Positions 16,509-24,613 of a DNA stretch of 64,000 nt are shown here, in pieces (the first letter of the stretch is position 1; each line of letters begins with the position of its first letter). Source of the stretch: Pelagibacterium halotolerans B2 (lineage in GTDB: Bacteria; Pseudomonadota; Alphaproteobacteria; Rhizobiales; Devosiaceae). Below the pieces are notes generated by a model. The model searched no databases. It saw only the letters and a program-made list of their open reading frames with translations, and was not told the origin of the DNA. A program made the position numbers and the translations under genes. Location of the stretch: positions 3,123,001 to 3,187,000 of the forward strand of contig NC_016078.1 of NCBI RefSeq assembly GCF_000230555.1. Direction: 5' to 3'.

Positions 16509-17219
16509 TCACCGCTCAAACACAGCCATCACTGCTCTAACGTTCATATACCTCCAACTGGGCACAACTGCCGATCGCGGTCCGGAAAACTTGATCTGCT
16601 GTATGTTTTTAACTGAGACTCCGTTTCGCTCAGCAACATCGGCATAGAATTTTAATATTCCAGGCACATCCGGCAACCATCTGTGCCTGTCAACTAACCC
16701 ATACGGATCGAATTTATACTTGAGACCGAAATTTCCATTGGAAAAATAGCTTCGCAACTGCACGATTGAATAAGTGTTAGGCAACGTAATAATCGTATAC
16801 TTTTTTGACAAACGTACCAGCTTATCGACAAATTCGCCCGCTTGATCTACATGCTCTATTACGTCAAGTGCCGTCACCAGGTCATAGTCCCGGTCAAACT
16901 GCATTTGCAGGAAGTCACCGACATACTTAACCGTATTAGTGCTATTCTGGAACAGGTCCGCTCCTTCATAAAGGACCTCAGGGGACAGCCCGCTCGCCAA
17001 GGCAGCATCCCTGCACCCAACGTCCAAAACAGATTGAATGCCAGGAAGCTTGGCTACCTGTGAAAGGCAAGTCTCTATGCGGAAGTTCACGATAATTGCC
17101 TCTATGTCGGCCCAAGATAGAGAGACAGCTAGAAAAATCCGTGCGACTTTGCAAGCCACTTCCGCCCGGCGAGGCGCACGGTGCGCTGCTGCAGCAGCGC
17201 ATTCAACGCGGACCGGCAC
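16509..17219 (-). CDS. Class I SAM-dependent methyltransferase
   Basis: The frame starting at 17219 gives 236 aa, but the first 40 residues are alanine/arginine rich and overlap the flippase gene by 17 nt. A GTG at 17090 with GAGG 8 nt upstream would give 193 aa and fits the family better. Motif I is SVLDVGCRDAALASGL; the acidic motif II region is YEGADLFQNS; DLVTALDVIEHVDQAGEFV is the post-motif segment of Methyltransf_11 proteins. It probably methylates a sugar of the polysaccharide or a lipid carrier intermediate. The base composition is AT-richer than the housekeeping genes. Confidence 0.78.
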   Translation of the reverse strand: MPVRVECAAAAAHRAPRRAEVACKVARIFLAVSLSWADIEAIIVNFRIETCLSQVAKLPGIQSVLDVGCRDAALASGLSPEVLYEGADLFQNSTNTVKYVGDFLQMQFDRDYDLVTALDVIEHVDQAGEFVDKLVRLSKKYTIITLPNTYSIVQLRSYFSNGNFGLKYKFDPYGLVDRHRWLPDVPGILKFYADVAERNGVSVKNIQQIKFSGPRSAVVPSWRYMNVRAVMAVFER

Positions 17220-18498
17220 CGATGACCGTGGCGTCCAGTCGCATGAAGCGCCAAGCGTGATAGCTCAAATATGCGTTAAAGCTTGCCAGCGAAACTGCTG
17301 TCGCAACTGCAGCACCCGCCCCGCCCATGGTTGGGATGAGCAGCATATTCAAGACGATGTTGGCCGCGGCCGTTACTGTTAGAGTCCGCACTGCCACCCT
17401 CTCGTGACCCGTCATATTGATCAAGAGACCAATTGATCCGGTCAGCGCATTAACCAACTGCCCGGCACATAATATAACAAGCGCAGAATGCGACCCGAGA
17501 TACTCGCGACCGAACAACATAGTGAGTATTGTTTCGCCAAAGAAAAACATGCCCAGAACGGTTGGGACGCCCACCGCGGCCACGATCCGAGCGCCCCACG
17601 TTAACATTCGCTGCAATTCTGTTCGCTGCCCCGTGTGATACAAGCGGGAAATCTGGGGGGCCAGCAAAGCACTTACAGCCGACAGGGCAAACGCTACGAG
17701 GGTCGACAGTTGAAGCGCGACCCTATACAGGCCCGCCTCCTGCGTGTCCGCGAGCAAACCCAGCATCAATAGGTCGATGCGTGTGTTAATTAGGGTGATC
17801 CCGCCGAGCAGCGCAAAGGGAACGACGGCCTTGGCCCATTCGCGAGTCTCAAAGCTCGGCGTGGCGACCACAGTTTCCTGGCGAACCGCACTCTTGGCAA
17901 GAACCCCGGCCATCCAGGCAGCAGCAGTGGTAGCAACAGCATATGCCGCTACAGCCCCGACGGCGCTAAGCTGGCCGACAACACCGACAACTCCTACAAG
18001 CATCAGGTTTACAGGCGATCGAACCAACATCTCTGGAACTTGGGCGCTGATCGGACGATGGAGTCCGCGCGCTATGGCTTCACTCAGCCTGAGCAAGGCA
18101 AATACTGGCACTAGAACCAACGCCAACAGATAGGCCTCGCCTCCAGGAATATCCAACAGTAACAGTGTCGTGCCTGCCGCGGCACAGACCACCAGGGAGA
18201 GCAGCACAACGGCTTGCCGCGCTCGTCGTATGATGCCCCTAAGATAATTCCACTGCGCTCGCGCATGGTACAGAGCGACCTCCCGCACGAGCAACTTGGG
18301 AATTCCAACATGCGCGGGAAAACCGAGCAATAGAGCTACGGACAATGCGAGAGCGTAGATGCCGTAGTCGGCGGGCCCCAATTGGCGGGCAAGTATCACG
18401 TTGACCGCAAGTGCCATTATCGTACTGAACGCTTTTAGCGCCAGGCTGAGCATACTATTTTTAAGGAGGAGCCTAAGCCCGCCGCCGGAAATGTGCAC
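17203..18498 (-). CDS. Polysaccharide flippase (Wzx-like, MOP superfamily)
   Basis: The protein is 431 aa from a GTG start at 18498, with GAGG 5 nt upstream. It is almost entirely hydrophobic helices, about 12-14, starting NSMLSLALKAFSTIMALAVN and ending with a short basic tail. The ARQLGPADYGIYALALSVA segment near residues 38-56 is a signature of the MOP/Wzx family. It would flip the lipid-linked repeat unit across the inner membrane. It sits between the polymerase/ligase-like gene and the methyltransferase. Confidence 0.88.
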   Translation of the reverse strand: MHISGGGLRLLLKNSMLSLALKAFSTIMALAVNVILARQLGPADYGIYALALSVALLLGFPAHVGIPKLLVREVALYHARAQWNYLRGIIRRARQAVVLLSLVVCAAAGTTLLLLDIPGGEAYLLALVLVPVFALLRLSEAIARGLHRPISAQVPEMLVRSPVNLMLVGVVGVVGQLSAVGAVAAYAVATTAAAWMAGVLAKSAVRQETVVATPSFETREWAKAVVPFALLGGITLINTRIDLLMLGLLADTQEAGLYRVALQLSTLVAFALSAVSALLAPQISRLYHTGQRTELQRMLTWGARIVAAVGVPTVLGMFFFGETILTMLFGREYLGSHSALVILCAGQLVNALTGSIGLLINMTGHERVAVRTLTVTAAANIVLNMLLIPTMGGAGAAVATAVSLASFNAYLSYHAWRFMRLDATVIGAGPR

Positions 18499-18538
18499 GT
18501 ATTCCTCTTTGGGAAAGTGACGGGGTTGAAAAGTACGG

Positions 18539-19753
18539 CTATGTGCGAGCGACTAAGGCCATATTGCGGGCCGACACGCTGCCAGCATGTAACGAGCGCT
18601 GGCCCAATGGCAGGGAAGTCAATGCCAGACCGATAAGAAGCATTGTCGCTGGATGCACAAAAGCACTGTTAAAAGCGTTAGACAGGCCCGCGATCACAAG
18701 CAAGAAAATCATCGGCACCGAGGCGCGCCAGCCGAGTCTTTTAGCATGAACACATACCGCAATTGCCAATATGGACAGGGCAACCGTGATACCAATGAAG
18801 CCATATTGCGCCAGCCACTCCAAGTATCCGTTTTCTGCGCCCTCTCCCAGCGCGCTCCGCACGCCACCGCCTCCCGTCCCCATCCAGGGATTCGCAAGGT
18901 AAAGTTCGAAAGTCTCGCGCCATTTCTCCACCCGAGGATCCAGGCTCGACCCAAGCTTTCGCCCAATGCTCCAAATCTGACCAGCCAACAGCGCGGGAGC
19001 AGTCGCAACCAGCGCCAATCCCGATACACCAGCCAAGCTCAGCAACACCAACAGAACGCCGGGCCTTGAAATCGTAACGCCCACCAAGAACGTTCCCGCA
19101 ATTGCCCAATTTCCTCGACTGCTGCTCAGGAGCGCAACAGCCAAGATTAAAAGAAGGGACAAGATCGCGCCCCGCCCCTTCAGGCTGAACCCGTATGCCA
19201 GAACAAAACTCGCGATAAAAGGCATTAACACGACGTTTGGATTTTGGGACAAACCCTGAAATGCAAATATGCTGCCGTGAGTGATTCTAAAGAGGTACCC
19301 TCCCTGATTCCAATACAAAGGGTCTTGGATCAGCCGATCCCCCAACAGACTAACCTGTATAAAATAGCTAAAAACCAAGGCAGCGCCAAAAAGCAGGCCG
19401 ACTTGCCCAATTTTCCTTAGAACGTTACTTGCCGAAGGCGCATTGCCAAAGAAAGTCACGATGACCATCATATTAGAAAATGCAATAATATTATATGAAA
19501 CTACGTCAAATATATCCTCTGCGAGAAGAGACGAAACAATAAAAAAGCAAGCTATCACCGCAACCGCGACAAGCTTACCGTCATGCGGGCGCTTGAATAG
19601 GTCCAGTACAGAAATTGCCAAAATCAAAATGGCACATATATTTACTATGGAGAGCTTTATCCAACCTAAATCGAAATGAGAAACGCCTGACATAAATCCG
19701 CTCAACAGGCAGAGGCCCGCGAGAGCTGCAGTAACCTTCTGCGTATATGTCAT
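18539..19753 (-). CDS. O-antigen ligase/polymerase family membrane protein (Wzy/WaaL-like)
   Basis: The protein is 404 aa with about ten hydrophobic helices and one larger periplasmic loop around residues 270-310. That loop holds DPRVEKWRETFELYLANPWMGTGGGGVR; this R..W....P..GtG layout and the downstream NGYLEWLAQYGFIG are typical of the Wzy_C/WaaL domain. Members either polymerise repeat units or ligate glycans to lipid A core, and sequence alone does not separate the two. It overlaps the upstream glycosyltransferase by 4 nt (ATGA) and precedes the flippase by 40 nt. Confidence 0.83.
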   Translation of the reverse strand: MTYTQKVTAALAGLCLLSGFMSGVSHFDLGWIKLSIVNICAILILAISVLDLFKRPHDGKLVAVAVIACFFIVSSLLAEDIFDVVSYNIIAFSNMMVIVTFFGNAPSASNVLRKIGQVGLLFGAALVFSYFIQVSLLGDRLIQDPLYWNQGGYLFRITHGSIFAFQGLSQNPNVVLMPFIASFVLAYGFSLKGRGAILSLLLILAVALLSSSRGNWAIAGTFLVGVTISRPGVLLVLLSLAGVSGLALVATAPALLAGQIWSIGRKLGSSLDPRVEKWRETFELYLANPWMGTGGGGVRSALGEGAENGYLEWLAQYGFIGITVALSILAIAVCVHAKRLGWRASVPMIFLLVIAGLSNAFNSAFVHPATMLLIGLALTSLPLGQRSLHAGSVSARNMALVART

Positions 19754-20766
19754 AAAGATCTCAAGTATGAACTAACATACCCTCGGATTTCGGAGTTCTG
19801 AACGCAATGTTTGGCGACAAAGTCCCTGTCTGGACGAACTCTGAATGTTTTTCGCAACTTGCAGAGAGCCTCAACAACACTTGCATCATTTTGCTTTGAA
19901 AACTCCACAGTATTGTCATATCCTGCCAATATTTCCCTACTACCACCGGGGCAATGCGCTGCAAGAATTGGTATTCCCGCTGCTCGTGCCTCCACCAGCA
20001 TGTTTGGGTACCCCTCAAACTTGGAACAAAACAGCAAGGCGATCTTTTCAGACGCCATGTATTGGAGGGGGTCCTGTAGGAAGTTGCGCTGGAACGGCAG
20101 ATCAGTCCGTCCGCAAAACGCAAGAAAGTCCCATCCGCTTTTGCGACACAGGCCGTCAAATTTCAGAAGGAATTCTGTATCCTTTTGCTCATCCCATCGT
20201 CCGATAAACACGACTCGCTCGGGCTCGTATAGCCGATCTCCAATATCAGGTAATACGTCGTGCTCGTTGTCGAACCTGGGGTTTTGAACGACCTTTACAT
20301 CTCGCTTGCCTGAAAAAGGATATTGATTTCGAATATACTCTGAATTGACCACAACATGCCGCATTGAGCGGATCTGGGCTGCGGCTATTAGCGATCGAAC
20401 GGCCCCTTTTAGCCCATAACCATTGTATTGTTCGAACGCATTTCTCTCTGCGAGAATGACATTCTTTGCAAATCGAAGGTTGAGCATTTGCCCAGCTATC
20501 AGCCGCGGCAGGAGGTAGGACTGGCAAACGAAAGTGATGTCAAAATTCCAGGAGAACGAGATCATCTTCCTGAACAGCGCAAAACTATCGCGCCCAACAC
20601 TTACCCATGAGATTTCTTGTGGAACGTCGGCGGGTTTTTCGATGCCGTGCGTAGTAGCAAAAGTGATGGAGTGACCGTCCAACAACAATGCTTTTGCCCA
20701 TTGGATATTCGTGCGCTCTACTCCGCCGACCTGCCAAGCCGGATGTATGAACAGGATCGACGCCAT
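19750..20766 (-). CDS. Glycosyltransferase family 4 (GT-B)
   Basis: The protein is 338 aa. It begins MASILFIHPAWQVGGVERTN, a GT4 start with the GGVE loop. The donor half has RVVFIGRWDEQKDTEFLLKF and LLFCSKFEGYPNMLVEARAAG with the E...E pair, then HCPGGSREIL. It follows the first gene of the operon with no spacer and overlaps the polymerase gene downstream. The sugar is unknown. Confidence 0.86.
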   Translation of the reverse strand: MASILFIHPAWQVGGVERTNIQWAKALLLDGHSITFATTHGIEKPADVPQEISWVSVGRDSFALFRKMISFSWNFDITFVCQSYLLPRLIAGQMLNLRFAKNVILAERNAFEQYNGYGLKGAVRSLIAAAQIRSMRHVVVNSEYIRNQYPFSGKRDVKVVQNPRFDNEHDVLPDIGDRLYEPERVVFIGRWDEQKDTEFLLKFDGLCRKSGWDFLAFCGRTDLPFQRNFLQDPLQYMASEKIALLFCSKFEGYPNMLVEARAAGIPILAAHCPGGSREILAGYDNTVEFSKQNDASVVEALCKLRKTFRVRPDRDFVAKHCVQNSEIRGYVSSYLRSL

Positions 20767-21555
20767 CTAGGAGTCCGAATGCGCTGTGCTGTACAATTTC
20801 GTGAATATCGGAGCCGGCAGAGTCTTTGCTGCTATCGCCGCCACAGCCCCCAAGCACACTAATATCCTCTCGATTCCCCTCGCGCTATTGAGCAGATGAT
20901 ACCTAAATCTTATCTCGCTCTTAATCGCAGCGGCCCCTCTCTTCTTCGACGACTTTCGCCTGGAAATGCGGTACTTAATGGCTACATCCCTGTGCCAGGC
21001 GAAGCGCGCACCAGCTCTTAGAAGTTCCCCGAACAGTACAGTGTCTTCCCCAAGCACAAGATCCTCACGGAATTGATGGTGACGCAGCAATGACGTTCTT
21101 ACGACTGCCGTTGGAAGAAACGCGTTTGTCCGAAACCAGAATCGGTTTCGTCCACCTTTGGGAACTCGGGTACCCTTATAGCGTCCAAGCTCGTCAATGA
21201 CCTCGTAGCCAAAGATCAACACATCCGGCAGGCCGTGTTGCAGGCCTTTAACAATAAGTTCTCTTCGATGAGGCAGGGCGATATCGTCCGCATCCTGGAA
21301 AATCGTGTATGCGGAGGCCAAACGCGGGAGCGCTGCGTTCCGCCAGGCCGCCGCACTCCTGGTTTGAGGCGGATCAAGCCGAACGAAACGACTGTCGTGA
21401 ACGTCAAGTTGCTTCCACGACTCCGGCCCACAGACCACGACACAGGTGTCAGATGGTCCCATGGTGGCAAGGACCGATTCCAAACATTGCCTGACCACTG
21501 GCAGAGCTTCAGCGTCGCCTATCGGCACCAACCAGTCAAACTGCAGCTCATCCAT
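20767..21555 (-). CDS. Glycosyltransferase family 2, first gene of the polysaccharide operon
   Basis: The protein is 262 aa. LVPIGDAEALPVVRQCLESV is the GT-A entry; YTIFQDADDIALPHRR near residues 83-98 contains the metal-binding DADD. The segment EDLVLGEDTVLFGELLRAGA holds the ED acceptor-base motif. A C-terminal hydrophobic stretch of about 15 residues may be a membrane anchor. Start ATG 21555 has only a weak ribosome binding site. It directly abuts the next glycosyltransferase, and all ten genes down to 12005 follow on the same strand with almost no gaps. Confidence 0.84.
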   Translation of the reverse strand: MDELQFDWLVPIGDAEALPVVRQCLESVLATMGPSDTCVVVCGPESWKQLDVHDSRFVRLDPPQTRSAAAWRNAALPRLASAYTIFQDADDIALPHRRELIVKGLQHGLPDVLIFGYEVIDELGRYKGTRVPKGGRNRFWFRTNAFLPTAVVRTSLLRHHQFREDLVLGEDTVLFGELLRAGARFAWHRDVAIKYRISRRKSSKKRGAAAIKSEIRFRYHLLNSARGIERILVCLGAVAAIAAKTLPAPIFTKLYSTAHSDS

Positions 21556-21892
21556 GCCTGAAGGGGAATCCCAAACTTTGGCTCATTTGAACGTCTAAAT
21601 ATTGCCCGGGTTGTCGCACTGTCAACGGCGGAGGGAAAGTCGGCCATAGGACGCCAAAAAACCGGGCCGCCGACGCTGGAAGTTGGAACGCCGGAACGGA
21701 GCAGCCCGACGAGGGTGTCCCGTCGTCGGCCGCGATTCCAGCGGCGCGCAATGGCGGTTTTTCGTTCCAGGCCCTGCGCAAAGATGAAACGGATCCATGC
21801 ACGGCACAAACACTCCCGACTCTGTAGCGTTGTGCTGTGACGGAAACCCACTTATGCTTCTGTTTTCCCTGCAATTTCAATGAATTGCGATC
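21556..21892. other. 337-nt region between polysaccharide operon and tRNA-Ser
   Basis: It should carry the operon promoter on the minus strand. No convincing gene is seen. A hairpin with one bulge pairs CCGACGAGGG (21706-21715) with CCC-G-TCGTCGG (21719-21729). Open frames on the minus strand that run through the tRNA are not credible. No copy of the tRNA 3' end was noticed here. Confidence 0.45.
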
Positions 21893-21982
21893 TGGCGGAG
21901 AGGGAGGGATTCGAACCCTCGGAACGCTTGCGCGCTCAACGGTTTTCGAGACCGCCCCGTTCGACCACTCCGGCACCTCTCC
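21893..21982 (-). tRNA. tRNA-Ser (anticodon CGA)
   Basis: The 90-nt gene reads on the minus strand from GGAGAGG to CCTCTCC-G-CCA. The acceptor stem is 7 perfect pairs and CCA is encoded. The anticodon stem GCGGT/ACCGT encloses the loop CTCGAAA with anticodon CGA, which decodes UCG. A long variable arm (GAGCGCGCAAGCGTTC) and the T arm GAGGGTTCGAATCCCTC are as expected for class II tRNA-Ser. Its 3' end points at the polysaccharide operon. Confidence 0.97.
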
Positions 21983-22103
21983 GTCTTGGTGTCGCGGCAA
22001 AGGTTCGCCGCTCGGGTCGTTGGGTGGGCGCTATATGACATAGGGTTGATTGGCCCGCAACACCTTGTTTGGAAATGTCGCCAACCCTGATAATCAACGG
22101 ACC

Positions 22104-22526
22104 ATGAACCGGGTCGATGTTTCTCTTTTCGCATACGGCACGTTGCGCGACCGGGAAATCCTCGAGGGCGTGCTCGGCCGCGCCGTGCCTGCCGCCCATC
22201 TGCGTGACGCCCGGGCCGACGGATGGCGCACCGTATATTATCCTCAAAGACTCTACCCGGCGCTGGTCGGCGGCGGGAGCAAAGCCTGCGGGACCCTGAT
22301 CTCCGGGCTGGATGGGACCGACATCGCCCGCCTCGACGAATTTGAAGGCGATGAATACCGGCTCGGCCCGATCGCGGTCACCACCGAGGATGGAACCCTC
22401 ATGGCGCAGACCTATTTTCCGACAGGGGAAATCGGCCCAAACGCACCGCTATGGTCGTTCGAAACCTGGACCCGCCTTCACAAGCCGGCGACAATCGCGC
22501 GTTACAGGGCGGAAAACTTTCAATAA
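22104..22526 (+). CDS. Gamma-glutamylcyclotransferase-like (AIG2/GGCT) protein
   Basis: The protein is 140 aa from ATG 22104 (MNRVDVSLFAYGTLRDREIL); 18 further upstream codons lack family features. The FAYGTLR motif near residues 8-14 forms the substrate-binding loop, and LDEFEGDEYRL carries the conserved acidic residue (E in FEGDEY) used as catalytic base in this fold. Members cyclise gamma-glutamyl amines or peptides to 5-oxoproline, though many small bacterial ones are uncharacterised. The MBL-fold gene follows after 23 nt and may be co-transcribed. Confidence 0.82.
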   Translation: MNRVDVSLFAYGTLRDREILEGVLGRAVPAAHLRDARADGWRTVYYPQRLYPALVGGGSKACGTLISGLDGTDIARLDEFEGDEYRLGPIAVTTEDGTLMAQTYFPTGEIGPNAPLWSFETWTRLHKPATIARYRAENFQ

Positions 22527-22549
22527 ATGTACGAAAAAGGGAGACAGCA

Positions 22550-23242
22550 ATGACGCAGCGCGACACATACGAGACCGCCAAGGGGCCGCTCGCCATCACA
22601 CCGATCCACCACGCAACCTTTGTCATGGAGTGGGCCGGCGAGACAATCTATTGCGACCCGGTCGGCGATACGGCCCGCTTTGCCGGCTTTCCCGCACCCA
22701 CCCTGGTCATTCTTACCCACCATCACGGCGATCACCTCGATCTCGAGACGCTAAACGCCGTCCTGGGCGACGACACCGAAATCATCGCCCCGAAAATCGT
22801 TTACGATCAGTTGCCCGAAAACCTCATCGCCCGCACGACACAGATGGCCAATGGCGAGCTGACCCGATGGCACGACATCCCCATCCGCGCCGTGGCGATG
22901 TACAACACCACCCCCGACCGTCAGAAATACCACGAAAAGGGCGTCGGGAACGGTTACCTCTTCGATTTCGCCGGCACGACCGTCTATCTTGCGTCCGACA
23001 CCGAACCGACCCCGGAAATGGACGATCTGGGCAGGATCGATATCGCGTTCTTTCCCATGAACCTGCCCTATACAATGACCCCCGACCAGGTGGTGACCTG
23101 CATCGCCAAAACCGCGCCGCGCTACGTCTATCCCTTTCACTACCGTTTTCCCTTCGACAAGCCGGGCAACGAGCCCTCCGATCTGACCGCCCTGCTGGCT
23201 GAGGGCTCAAAGACCGAAATCGTCGAGCGCGACTGGTATTGA
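22550..23242 (+). CDS. MBL-fold metal-dependent hydrolase (UlaG-like)
   Basis: The protein is 230 aa from ATG 22550 (MTQRDTYETAKGPLAITPIH) with GGGAG 6 nt before it. The metal motif is THHHGDHLD near residues 60-68. A later TVYLASDTEPTPEM segment gives the bridging Asp, and VYPFHYRFPF gives the final His. This set fits the small UlaG-like branch, whose substrates are mostly unknown. It lies 23 nt after the GGCT-like gene, so the two probably form one transcript. A promoter for rplU starts just after its stop. Confidence 0.82.
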   Translation: MTQRDTYETAKGPLAITPIHHATFVMEWAGETIYCDPVGDTARFAGFPAPTLVILTHHHGDHLDLETLNAVLGDDTEIIAPKIVYDQLPENLIARTTQMANGELTRWHDIPIRAVAMYNTTPDRQKYHEKGVGNGYLFDFAGTTVYLASDTEPTPEMDDLGRIDIAFFPMNLPYTMTPDQVVTCIAKTAPRYVYPFHYRFPFDKPGNEPSDLTALLAEGSKTEIVERDWY

Positions 23243-23267
23243 GGACCGCACAAACGCAGGCCGGGCC

Positions 23268-23296
23268 TTGACTCCGGGGCCATTTGCACTGATAAG
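23268..23296 (+). promoter_or_regulatory. Promoter candidate for rplU-rpmA
   Basis: TTGACT (23268-23273) and GATAAG (23291-23296) are separated by exactly 17 nt. That places the start site near 23303 and gives a leader of about 170 nt before the rplU ATG. It is the best sigma70-type match in this gap. Confidence 0.5.
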
Positions 23297-23302
23297 CGGC
23301 AC

Positions 23303-23474
23303 GCAATGCGCATGGGCCCTGCCCGTGCGCCATTTGTTTTGTTCAAATACGCTGCCACAGGCCGCCCGCCGGAACACTGTTCCGGCCAGCACAAAGACCG
23401 CGGAAACGGGCATTATCCGCGGCGCCGTAAGGTGCGAAAACCAAGGGAACCGGGTGTAGATCCGGTCGAAAGAT
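23303..23474 (+). promoter_or_regulatory. Structured 5' leader of rplU
   Basis: Three hairpins can be drawn. 23308-23330 is a 10-bp stem with one U-G pair, GCGCATGGGC/GCCCGTGCGC, followed by CATTTGTTTTGTT, so it looks like an intrinsic terminator. 23398-23422 pairs CCGCGGA with TCCGCGG. 23449-23466 pairs ACCGG with CCGGT just before the start codon. Leaders of ribosomal protein operons are often autoregulatory, so this one is a candidate for attenuation, but it matches no family that I recognise. Confidence 0.4.
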
Positions 23475-24146
23475 ATGTTTGCAGTCATCAAGACCGGTGG
23501 CAAGCAGTACAAGGTTGCTGCCAATGATCTGGTCCGAGTCGAAAAGCTCGCCGGTGAAGCCGGTGATGCGATCACCTTCGAAAACGTTCTGATGGTTGGC
23601 GCCGGTGCCGATGTCACCCTTGGCGCCCCGCTGGTCGATGGTGCGCTGGTTGCCGGTGAAGTGGTCGAACAGTTCCGCGACAAAAAGGTCATCGTCTTCA
23701 AAAAGAAGCGCCGCCAGGGTTACCGCCGCAAGAACGGTCACCGCCAGGAACTGACGCTGGTCCGCATCACCGAAATTCTGACCGGCGGCGCCAAGCCCTC
23801 GGGCAAGAAGGCCGCCGCGCCCAAAAAGGCTGCAAAGACCGAGGCTGCCAAGACCGAAGACAAGCCCGCAAAGGCAGAAGCCAAGCCTGCGAAGGCCGAA
23901 GCAGCGCCCGCGGCCGACTTCAAGGATGACGTCAAGCTCATTGGCGGCGTTGGCCCCGCGCTGGAAAAAAAGCTCGCCGCGGCGGGCATCACCAGCCTGA
24001 CCCAGATCGCCAAGTGGACCAAGGCTGACGTCGCCAAGTTCGACGAAGAGCTCGACTTCAAGGGCCGTATCGAGCGCGACGAATGGGTCGACCAGGCCAA
24101 GGAACTGATCGCCGGCAAGCCCCCGCGCGCCAAGGCCGACCAGTAA
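23475..24146 (+). CDS. rplU: 50S ribosomal protein L21 with C-terminal helix-hairpin-helix extension
   Basis: The protein is 223 aa, about twice the roughly 103 aa of typical L21. Residues 1-103 are a normal L21 ([19 protein letters not shown] to the end of the [16 protein letters not shown] region, which binds 23S rRNA). A lysine/alanine/proline linker follows (about 104-150), then a domain with [19 protein letters not shown] near residues 153-171, a helix-hairpin-helix pattern of nucleic-acid-binding proteins. Such extended L21 forms occur in the Hyphomicrobiales. rpmA follows 33 nt downstream in the usual pair. Confidence 0.95.
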   Translation: MFAVIKTGGKQYKVAANDLVRVEKLAGEAGDAITFENVLMVGAGADVTLGAPLVDGALVAGEVVEQFRDKKVIVFKKKRRQGYRRKNGHRQELTLVRITEILTGGAKPSGKKAAAPKKAAKTEAAKTEDKPAKAEAKPAKAEAAPAADFKDDVKLIGGVGPALEKKLAAAGITSLTQIAKWTKADVAKFDEELDFKGRIERDEWVDQAKELIAGKPPRAKADQ

Positions 24147-24179
24147 TCGCGACACAGACAAATTCGAGGATTTTGAACC

Positions 24180-24446
24180 ATGGCACATAAGAAAGCAGGC
24201 GGCTCGTCCCGCAACGGTCGCGATACAGCCGGCCGCCGCCTCGGCGTCAAGAAGTTCGGCGGCGAAGCGGTAATCGCCGGCAACATCATCGTGCGCCAGC
24301 GCGGCACCAAGTGGCATCCGGGCACCAATGTGGGCCTGGGCAAGGACCACACGATTTTTGCCCTCGTCGACGGCAAGGTGACCTTCGCCACCAAGTCGGG
24401 CGGCAAGAGCTTTGTTTCGGTCGAGCCACTCAAGGCTGCTGAATAA
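24180..24446 (+). CDS. rpmA: 50S ribosomal protein L27
   Basis: The protein is 88 aa with the canonical start [20 protein letters not shown], whose flexible N-terminus reaches the peptidyl transferase centre. The [16 protein letters not shown] segment is conserved. It follows rplU in the standard order and is closed by an intrinsic terminator 120 nt downstream, so rplU-rpmA forms its own unit, apart from obgE. Confidence 0.98.
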   Translation: MAHKKAGGSSRNGRDTAGRRLGVKKFGGEAVIAGNIIVRQRGTKWHPGTNVGLGKDHTIFALVDGKVTFATKSGGKSFVSVEPLKAAE

Positions 24447-24458
24447 CTCGGCAGCTTG

Positions 24459-24507
24459 GAACGCTTCCAGCAAAAGTGGAAGCCGGTTTTGCGGTTTGAA
24501 AGCGCGA
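24459..24507. repeat. Intergenic repeat, CTAG-ended family, short internal copy
   Basis: The 49 nt read GAACGCTTCCAGCAAAAGTG, then GAAGCCGGTTTTGCGGTTTG and AAAGCGCG. This is the central part of the family (compare GGAAACGGTTTTGCGGTTCG at 63227-63246) without the CTAG ends. It lies 12 nt after the rpmA stop. Confidence 0.55.
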
Positions 24508-24567
24508 CCAACCGATGACCACGCTGCCGGAGACCTTCTCCCCGGTGGCCAGATCGAATATGGATCA

Positions 24568-24595
24568 GGGGAGCCGGTCGATGGCTCCCCTTTTT
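24568..24595 (+). terminator. Rho-independent terminator of rplU-rpmA
   Basis: GGGGAGCC pairs with GGCTCCCC around a 7-nt loop and is followed by TTTTT. It lies 122 nt after the rpmA stop and 19 nt before the next gene. Confidence 0.9.
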
Positions 24596-24613
24596 CGTTG
24601 CCGGGACAAAGTG

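Noticed and set aside
12000..21982. Duplicate of the tRNA-Ser 3' end as an attachment site bounding the polysaccharide island
   Set aside because: I looked for the GGTTCGAATCC...CTCTCCGCCA stretch near the left border and did not find a copy.
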